Assembly: GCA_021802375.1 (NCBI GenBank)
Contig: JAKAAL010000147.1
Coordinates: 1 to 8,191, forward strand
Reading direction: 5' to 3'
DNA from: Bacillota bacterium
Lineage (GTDB): Bacteria > Bacillota_E > Sulfobacillia > Sulfobacillales > Sulfobacillaceae
Length of the DNA: 8,191 bases
Positions 1-5,178 of this stretch are shown here, one piece after another (position 1 is the stretch's first letter; every line of letters begins with the position of its first letter). Position numbers and translations under genes: made by a program. The notes beneath the pieces were generated by a model. That model was not told the origin of the DNA. It did no database searches and saw only the letters and a program-made list of their open reading frames with translations.

Positions 1-101
1 ATGCCCCGTTTTTCAGAGCTTTCCGAGGTTCGTTCAATATCACTCCGGGTTCTTTCTTCCGCAACAAATTGACGGACCTGGTCTTGGCTGGTCTAACCCA
101 C
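1..101 (-). repeat. Inverted partial copy of leuS (codons 284-315)
   Basis: Read on the minus strand, this stretch repeats part of the leuS gene on the plus strand. Position p here pairs with position 6123-p, and 1-94 is identical to the complement of 6029-6122 without a gap. Position 95 differs (minus-strand T where leuS has C at 6028), positions 96-101 match again, and similarity stops at 102. The copied piece encodes residues 284-314 of the LeuRS editing domain in the same reading frame as the upstream DUF255 gene. It reaches the left edge still matching, so its full length cannot be seen. It has no start codon, promoter or T-box of its own here and is not a functional leuS. Identity over 94 bases, third codon positions included, argues for a very recent event or a technical join, not an old duplication. 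Confidence 0.95.
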
Positions 102-629
102 ACCGCCATAGGCCCGATCAAATTGTCCGCGTACCAGATCCATGATTTTGATGACGGTCTCGTTGGTCGGTTGGGTTAAATCGGGGTTCAAGGTGGGGGT
201 TTGGGGTTCGGCTAATTGGTCTCCAATTTGTTCTCGGTTTTCTCGCCAATATTGGAGGACTTGATCGAGCAAACTTGCCATCTGATCGGCGGGCACATAG
301 GTTCCCCCGGTGATAATTTCTCCGGCTGCGGTTAAAATTGCAGTGGTAGGCCAGCCCCCCATGTTATAGCGGAGGTTGATGTCGGGACGCTGATCATTGT
401 CCACCCGAATTGCGATAAAATCTTCATTGATGCGGCGAATCACGTCGGGCTGGCTATAGGTGGTCTCGTCCATGACGTGGCACCAATGGCACCAGACAGC
501 GGAAATTGAGAGAAGAATCGGCTTTTGCTCACTGCTAGCTCGCATAAAGGCTTCATTGCCCCACTCATGCCAATGAATCTCATGAGCACGATTGGGACGT
601 GGGCTAAAGCGAAAAATGGGTTCTGACAT
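93..629 (-). pseudogene. DUF255 / YyaL-type thioredoxin-fold protein, 5' fragment
   Basis: This is the N-terminal part of a DUF255 protein (YyaL / spermatogenesis-associated protein 20 type). Members are normally several hundred residues long: a thioredoxin-like domain followed by a six-hairpin-glycosidase-like domain. Here only 178 residues are readable. The thioredoxin-like part is clear: WCHWCHVM with the CxxC cysteines at residues 47 and 50, then RPDINLRYNMGGWPTT at about 81-96. The protein ends with FDRAYGGVG and a TAG stop, at the place where the family continues toward the second domain. The stop lies in the inverted leuS copy, so real gene sequence ends near position 102. The start at 629 is chosen because an AAAGGA ribosome site lies 8 nt upstream. 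In-frame ATGs at 638 and 662 have poorer spacing. The cellular role of the family is poorly defined; a redox role is inferred from the CxxC fold. The truncation may be an artefact of a chimeric join, in which case the gene is intact in the organism. Confidence 0.88.
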
Positions 630-734
630 GCGGTCCATCCTTTCTCGGTGACACGTCGACATTGGTTCTTACCTAATATAACAAATCTTTACCGAGGACG
701 TACGAGACTATCCCCGGAAAACTGGGAGGGACTT
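630..734. promoter_or_regulatory. Divergent intergenic region between DUF255 and SDR genes
   Basis: This 105-bp stretch separates two divergent genes, so promoters for both should lie here. An AT-rich core at 671-690 (containing TAATATAAC) is the most promoter-like part. GTGACA at 648-653 resembles a -35 box for the rightward gene, but its spacing to TAATAT at 674-679 is 20 nt, longer than ideal. On the minus strand TATATT (675-680) could be a -10 box, but no good -35 was found. The ribosome site of the SDR gene (GGGAGG, 724-729) lies at the right end, and that of the DUF255 gene (AAAGGA on the minus strand) at about 638-643. No exact start site can be given. Confidence 0.35.
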
Positions 735-1442
735 ATGGCGAAATGGTTGGTGGGTACCGGGCTTTCGAGTCCAATTGGGCAAGCTCTGTTGACCACGATG
801 GGGCCAGAGTGGCGGACTTTAGGGTTGTCACGCCACCCTGAAATTCAATCAGCTAAGGAGAGTTGGATTCGGGCCGATCTGGCAAATCCTCGGGATCCCT
901 GGGACACCATCTTGCCCGAGATTCTGGCTGAACGGAAGATTACCCGCGTCGCCGGAGTGGTGCATCTGGCGGGAGTGGTGTTTGCGGATCGGATCGAAGG
1001 CACTACCCAAGACGAGTGGCAACAGACCATCGCCGTCGACTTGCGGGCCGCCTTTCGGTTGCTCCAAGTTTTAAAGCCGTGGCTTAATGTCTCGTCCAGC
1101 GTCGTGTTAGTGTCCAGCGTCGACGCCTTTATGCAAGCGCGGGATGGCCCGGCGGTGGCCTATGGTGCTGCTAAAGCCGGCCTCGTGGGGCTCTGTCGCC
1201 AGCTAGCGGCCGAATGGGGCCCCGCCGGAGTCCGTGTCAATGTGGTGGCTCCGGGGGCCTTGACGAGCGGTATGGGCCCCGAGGGAGCGGTGTCGGCCCG
1301 TATCGTGGACCGGACCGCCCTGAGGAGGCTCGGAACCCCTCTAGAGATTGCCCGAGTGATAGCTTTTCTGCTGGGCCCGGAATCTTCTTTCGTCACGGGA
1401 GCCGTGCTACGGGTCGACGGAGGCTTAAACCTCGACTATTAG
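735..1442 (+). CDS. Short-chain dehydrogenase/reductase, FabG-like
   Basis: This is a 235-residue classical-type SDR oxidoreductase, expected to be a soluble NAD(P)(H)-dependent enzyme that reduces a carbonyl or oxidises an alcohol. The substrate cannot be read from sequence. The Rossmann start VGTGLSSPIG (6-15) corresponds to TGxxxGxG, with proline 13 in place of the middle glycine. HLAG (77-80) stands for the usual NNAG. Catalytic residues are Ser128, Tyr143 and Lys147 (YGAAK), with two more residues between Ser and Tyr than in E. coli FabG. The helix-4 Asn of the catalytic tetrad appears to be Asp102 (VDL). The C-terminal part with VRVNVVAPGAL and TGAVLRVDGG is typical of FabG-like members. 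Start: ATG at 735, preceded by GGGAGG with 5 nt spacing. The frame is open upstream to 648, but that extension has no ribosome site and lies before the Rossmann strand. FabG-like annotation is structural; a role in fatty acid synthesis is not shown, since no fab neighbours are present. Confidence 0.9.
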   Translation: MAKWLVGTGLSSPIGQALLTTMGPEWRTLGLSRHPEIQSAKESWIRADLANPRDPWDTILPEILAERKITRVAGVVHLAGVVFADRIEGTTQDEWQQTIAVDLRAAFRLLQVLKPWLNVSSSVVLVSSVDAFMQARDGPAVAYGAAKAGLVGLCRQLAAEWGPAGVRVNVVAPGALTSGMGPEGAVSARIVDRTALRRLGTPLEIARVIAFLLGPESSFVTGAVLRVDGGLNLDY

Positions 1443-1444
1443 CT

Positions 1445-1496
1445 AGAAGGGATGGATTCCTTCCGGGGACCCCATAGATCGATGTCCGTCCCTTCT
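1445..1496. terminator. Inverted repeat between convergent genes, possible bidirectional terminator
   Basis: AGAAGGGATGGA (1445-1456) and TCCGTCCCTTCT (1485-1496) can form a 12-bp stem with one G-U pair. The 28-nt loop contains a smaller GGG/CCC hairpin. It fills almost all of the 67-bp gap between the stop codons of the SDR gene (+) and the EAL/GGDEF gene (-), the position expected for a shared terminator. No T-run follows the stem on either strand, so it is not a standard intrinsic terminator. It may work with Rho or simply protect 3' ends. Confidence 0.45.
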
Positions 1497-1509
1497 CGTC
1501 GTGGGTGGC

Positions 1510-4500
1510 TTAATTCCGGATGTCTACCACGGCCCCTTCTTCGGCCAGATGGTGGTAGGCACTTTGTAACCAGTCGGCAAAGTTGTAGGTTCCGTGGTCA
1601 CTCCAGACTATGGCCCACCGTGTTGGCTGGGGGAGTGCTTTTTGGATCGCCCCGATTTCCTGGCGGATGTCCGCGATCCCCCGATTCCGATAGAGAATGG
1701 TAAACTCATCACCACCGACGCGGCCCAACATGGCATCGGGATCCTTGAGTCGGTGGATGATGTGGGCCACTTCCTGCAAGATCCGATCCCCGGCCCCATA
1801 GCCCTGGTCGCTATTGATTTGAGAAAAGCCGTCGAGGTCCAAAAGCACGAGTGCCATCGAAGAGGAACGGCCTTCGGCAATCTTCGTCGATTCGCTATGA
1901 AAGCACCGTTGGATGCTGTAACGGTTGGCGATGCGGGTTAAGGGATCGACGATGAGGGACTGGCTATCCTGGTCTCGCAACTGAATGACCTCATACGACA
2001 CGCCTACGTAACCCAAAAATCCCTCAATCAGGTGTAACCGGGGCGCCGTGAAATAGCGGCGTGACTGACTATGGATTCCGACCAATGTTTCGGTGGCTTG
2101 ACCGTGCAACGTTAAAGGGAATACCGCTAGGGACTCAATACCGTGAGCACGTAGCCGGGGGTCTACCTGGATCCCCTCTTGGACCCCTAATGTGCCTGGT
2201 CGGGGGTCTGTTTCTTGGAACATTTGCTGCAAGAGTCCTTCATAAGTTCGCACTGTGCCAAATGCGTGGAGGGAGGGGAGCCGAGCCGGATCCTCGATGA
2301 TAAATCCGCCTGCGGCGCCCATGCCCTGCACCAAAATATCTCCTGTGCGCTGCCACAACTGATCCAGGTCCGGGACCAGAGGGAGTTCACGACTGGCTCG
2401 CATCAGCACGTCGACTTGCTTTTGCTGATCCTGCAAGAGGGTCATAAGTCGCCGATCGTAAAGTGCACTGGCCGCTGCATGGGCAAACGAGGTGAGGTCG
2501 GAGATGAGCGAGGAGAGCACGGACGTCGGAGCTTTTTGAAAGATGGAGAGCACTCCCAGCGTTTCGTCGTGACTACTAAGCGGGATTCCCACGACGTAGC
2601 GGAGTTCACGGGTGCGTGCCCACCTCGAGAGCGCAGAGACCGCGTCCGACTCTAATGGAACCTCCAGGGTTTTGGAGGACGGGCTTCGTGTATAAAAAAC
2701 TTGGCTAAATAGGTTTAGTTCCGGGTCAGACTCAGGTTTTAGGGGCACGCTCAGGCCTTCTATTTCGTCTACAAAATCGCCTGTAGCGGCTCGATGGCGG
2801 AATTCCTCGCCGTTTGGTTCGGATACCACCACCAACACGGCGTTAGTCATTCTAATGGTGGCACGGGCCACGCTTTCTAGAATTTCCTGCTCGGTGGTGC
2901 AAGTGGAAACGTCATAGAGTGCCGCGGCGAGTTCTTCTTGCCGACTTTGCGCGGCTTGGGTTTCTTTTAAGCTAAAGGACTTTTCCAACAAGGTTGTGGC
3001 TAAGGAGGCCAAGGCCTGAAGCCGTCGCACTCTGCCCAGGGTAAATCCTCCGATTTCGCTGTGGTAAACCTTTAAAAGCCCCAGCACGCGGCTACCCACG
3101 ACCAGAGGGAAACCGGCTGCCGCTTTAATCCCGGACGCCAACATATCGTCGAGCCAGGGAACCAACGTAGGTTCGAGCACGATGTCTGGCACCACGATTT
3201 GGCGCCCTGTCTGCAAAATTTGGCCCACGGGTCCGCGACCGTCAATGGTCTCGGGGTCAAAAAGGTCCTGCTGGGGAATATCAAAGGCGCTACCATCGGC
3301 TTGGATGCAGTGTAGCTGGCCCGTCGCGCCATCCAAGAGTCCAATCCAGCCTTCATGCCCCTCGGAGACCGCTAAGGCGCCTTGCACCACTTTGGCTACC
3401 AGACGCTCGATATCTTTTGTGTCGGCTAAGGTCGCGATGGCCTCATAGAGCGGTTCCCCTAGTGGCTCGATCAGTTCGGGCATGGAATTTTCTGGGGTCG
3501 AAAAGCCAATCGCGAGCACCAGCAGATGCGCCAATCCCTCAGCGAGTTTTACCATGTCGGGGCGCACCCGGTGTGGGGCATAAAATCCGATATGCATGAT
3601 GCCCCAGCACTCGTGATTGTCACAAATAGGGACGGCAATCCCGGACTCTAAGCCCAGGTGTTGAGACCATGGCGTCCTCTGATCTGCCAAGGTTTGATGG
3701 ATGTAGGGACTGCGATCGATGAGAGGCCGTAAGGCGATTTGTTCCGGATCGATATGGATTTGTTGAATCGGGGGTCGCTGGGACTTTGGCAAAGTGGTTT
3801 CATAGAGCTCAAGCCAGGCCTCGTTGCGGCGGAATAAGCTTACCTCATCGGCCCCCAAAAGGCGCATGGCGAGCCGCACCACATGGGTGTTACGACCTTC
3901 GCCTTGCGCCATGCCTTGAACCATCCGCTGGGCAGTGTTGAGCAGCGCCTGCAAGTGCTGGCTCTGGTCCGCTGCAGGCTCGATGGACCGATTGAAGTAA
4001 TCGGTATGGCTGATCGAAGCCAAGTCGAATCGGGGGCGTCCTAAGAGGTAGCCTTGCCCATAATCGACCCCAATTTCTTGCAAGGTAAAGAGCTCACTCG
4101 GGGTTTCGATCCCCTCGGCAATAATTTCGATGGCGGCGGTCTTATTGGCAAACCGGACCGTGCTTTCGACTAACGCGAGTTTAATGCTGTTACGGTCCAC
4201 ATCGCGAATCAAGGAGAGGTCGATCTTAGCAAAGTCGGGCTTCAGTTCGACCAACCGATTGAGACCCGAATAGCCGGCACCGAGATCGTCGAGCGCAATT
4301 TTTACGCCGAGATCGCGAAAGGGCTGGAGGAGCGTGGCCAAATGGGCATCACCGGCATCTAAGGTTTCCCGTTCCGAGATCTCCAGCACAATTTGAGGGG
4401 GTTTTAAGTGGGGATGATGACTAATGAGGTGCAAGAGGTATCCCGGATCAGCGATGGAGCGCGGCACCACATTGATAAAGAGATAGGTGTCGGGAGTCCA

Positions 4501-4767
4501 GCCGATCTCTTCGACCGCAGCCAGCATGGCGGTGTACGCGACGCGGTCTAAGGCGGCGAGTTGGTGGTGGCGATCGGCCGAGGCGATCAAAGCCAGGATG
4601 GGCACCGGCGCCCCATCCCCGTCAATGGGGCGACTAAGCGCCTCATAGGCATGAACCGTCCCATTTTGTAACGAGACAATGGGTTGGAAGACGGCCTGAA
4701 TGCGCCCTCCGCGTTTCCACTGACTCCACAATTTTGTGAGGTTTAGTGGGTGTTCTGTCAGTTCCAT
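1510..4767 (-). CDS. c-di-GMP signalling protein: EAL - four GAF-like domains - GGDEF
   Basis: This 1085-residue protein should control cyclic di-GMP. The N-terminal EAL domain (about 15-255) has the expected phosphodiesterase residues: EAL at 42-44, Asn99, Glu129 (LEISER), Asp160-Asp161 (DDLGAG), Lys181, EGIET at 218-222 and GQGYLLGRP at 237-245. It is probably catalytically competent. Four GAF-like regions follow at about 270-425, 435-600, 612-772 and 785-930, recognised by repeated strands such as GIAVPI, AAAGFPLVV, VVGIPL and LAVFPLTL. The C-terminal GGDEF domain (about 938-1085) keeps GGDEF at 1018-1022, the metal-binding Asp977, Asn985 and Asp994. It lacks the RxxD inhibitory site, has Ser982 where Lys is usual, and has an eroded end. 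Cyclase activity is therefore uncertain. No signal peptide or membrane helix is seen, so the protein is predicted cytosolic, with GAF domains sensing small ligands. The ATG at 4767 has an AGGGGG ribosome site about 8 nt upstream. The gene is convergent with the SDR gene and divergent from leuS. Confidence 0.95.
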   Translation of the reverse strand: MELTEHPLNLTKLWSQWKRGGRIQAVFQPIVSLQNGTVHAYEALSRPIDGDGAPVPILALIASADRHHQLAALDRVAYTAMLAAVEEIGWTPDTYLFINVVPRSIADPGYLLHLISHHPHLKPPQIVLEISERETLDAGDAHLATLLQPFRDLGVKIALDDLGAGYSGLNRLVELKPDFAKIDLSLIRDVDRNSIKLALVESTVRFANKTAAIEIIAEGIETPSELFTLQEIGVDYGQGYLLGRPRFDLASISHTDYFNRSIEPAADQSQHLQALLNTAQRMVQGMAQGEGRNTHVVRLAMRLLGADEVSLFRRNEAWLELYETTLPKSQRPPIQQIHIDPEQIALRPLIDRSPYIHQTLADQRTPWSQHLGLESGIAVPICDNHECWGIMHIGFYAPHRVRPDMVKLAEGLAHLLVLAIGFSTPENSMPELIEPLGEPLYEAIATLADTKDIERLVAKVVQGALAVSEGHEGWIGLLDGATGQLHCIQADGSAFDIPQQDLFDPETIDGRGPVGQILQTGRQIVVPDIVLEPTLVPWLDDMLASGIKAAAGFPLVVGSRVLGLLKVYHSEIGGFTLGRVRRLQALASLATTLLEKSFSLKETQAAQSRQEELAAALYDVSTCTTEQEILESVARATIRMTNAVLVVVSEPNGEEFRHRAATGDFVDEIEGLSVPLKPESDPELNLFSQVFYTRSPSSKTLEVPLESDAVSALSRWARTRELRYVVGIPLSSHDETLGVLSIFQKAPTSVLSSLISDLTSFAHAAASALYDRRLMTLLQDQQKQVDVLMRASRELPLVPDLDQLWQRTGDILVQGMGAAGGFIIEDPARLPSLHAFGTVRTYEGLLQQMFQETDPRPGTLGVQEGIQVDPRLRAHGIESLAVFPLTLHGQATETLVGIHSQSRRYFTAPRLHLIEGFLGYVGVSYEVIQLRDQDSQSLIVDPLTRIANRYSIQRCFHSESTKIAEGRSSSMALVLLDLDGFSQINSDQGYGAGDRILQEVAHIIHRLKDPDAMLGRVGGDEFTILYRNRGIADIRQEIGAIQKALPQPTRWAIVWSDHGTYNFADWLQSAYHHLAEEGAVVDIRN

Positions 4768-4793
4768 AGTCGGCCCCCTACATGATTCGACAG

Positions 4794-4824
4794 ATTATTA
4801 AGGAGATCTTCGATGCTTTTACAA
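4794..4824 (-). promoter_or_regulatory. Weak candidate promoter for the EAL/GGDEF gene
   Basis: On the minus strand TTGTAA (4819-4824) could be a -35 box and AATAAT (4794-4799) a -10 box, about 30 bp before the start codon at 4767. The 19-nt spacer is longer than ideal and the -35 is weak. The rest of 4768-4890 shows no gene and no clear operator. Confidence 0.25.
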
Positions 4825-4899
4825 GAACTCCTTCATTTGGCACCCAAAATTTTTCCACACTGAAGTAAGGGGCTAATTGACGGTAGAATTTACGAGAAT

Positions 4900-4928
4900 T
4901 TGCCTTTTTCTTTCCGCTATCGTAAAAT
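4900..4928 (+). promoter_or_regulatory. Sigma-A-type promoter of the leuS T-box transcript
   Basis: TTGCCT (4900-4905) and TAAAAT (4923-4928) are separated by exactly 17 nt. They match the TTGACA and TATAAT consensus at 4 and 5 of 6 positions. The start site would be near 4935, just upstream of the T-box Stem I beginning around 4950. This fits a transcript whose leader begins with the regulatory RNA. Confidence 0.65.
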
Positions 4929-4949
4929 ATCCCTACGAATTTCTGATAA

Positions 4950-5160
4950 CGACTCGATGAAGACGAATAAATAGGACGACCACAAATAGAGAGCCAGTGT
5001 ATGGGTGCAAGCTGGTTGCGGGGTTCCTATTTCTCACCGTGTGAGGGTCGGCGGACGGAGCGCGCTTACGCTACGGTTGAGGCGAGCGGCAGACAGTCGC
5101 TAATTGGGGTGGTACCGCGGGTGAACAACTCGTCCCTAGGGTTTTTGAGGGGCGTTTTTT
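4950..5160 (+). ncRNA. T-box leader of leuS, leucine-responsive
   Basis: This leader RNA binds uncharged tRNA-Leu and then allows read-through into leuS. Stem I base strands are about 4950-4955 (CGACTC) and 5043-5050. An exact 7-bp helix pairs AAATAGG (4969-4975) with CCTATTT (5026-5032). Directly after it comes CTC (5033-5035) followed by A, the likely leucine specifier codon. The distal Stem I motifs AGAGAG (4988-4993) and GGTGCAAG (5004-5011) are present, with CCAG/CTGG pairing between them. The T-box GGGGTGGTACCGCG is at 5106-5119. Its TGGT (5110-5113) would pair with ACCA of a tRNA with discriminator A73, which is what tRNA-Leu has. Antiterminator pairing is GGGG (5106-5109) with CCCT (5134-5137) and GCG (5117-5119) with CGT (5131-5133), leaving the 7-nt bulge TGGTACC. 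The region 5051-5105 holds poorly resolved linker helices. The specifier call is inferred from position; the T-box itself is certain. Confidence 0.93.
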
Positions 5161-5164
5161 ATTT
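5131..5164 (+). terminator. T-box-controlled intrinsic terminator before leuS
   Basis: CGTCCCT (5131-5137) pairs with AGGGGCG (5148-5154), with one G-U pair and a 10-nt loop, followed by a run of six T and then ATTT. The 5' arm is the same segment that pairs with the T-box sequence in the antiterminator, so the two structures exclude each other. Charged tRNA-Leu should favour this terminator; uncharged tRNA should disrupt it. Confidence 0.9.
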
Positions 5165-5178
5165 GGAGGGGATGAGCG

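Noticed and set aside
1..101. Left-edge inverted copy as part of a mobile element or invertible switch
   Set aside because: No transposase, recombinase, terminal repeats or target duplications are seen, and the copied piece is an arbitrary internal slice of leuS.
1594..2655. Plus-strand open frames opposite the EAL/GGDEF gene
   Set aside because: The minus strand encodes clear GGDEF and GAF domains here; the plus-strand frames show no domains or start signals.
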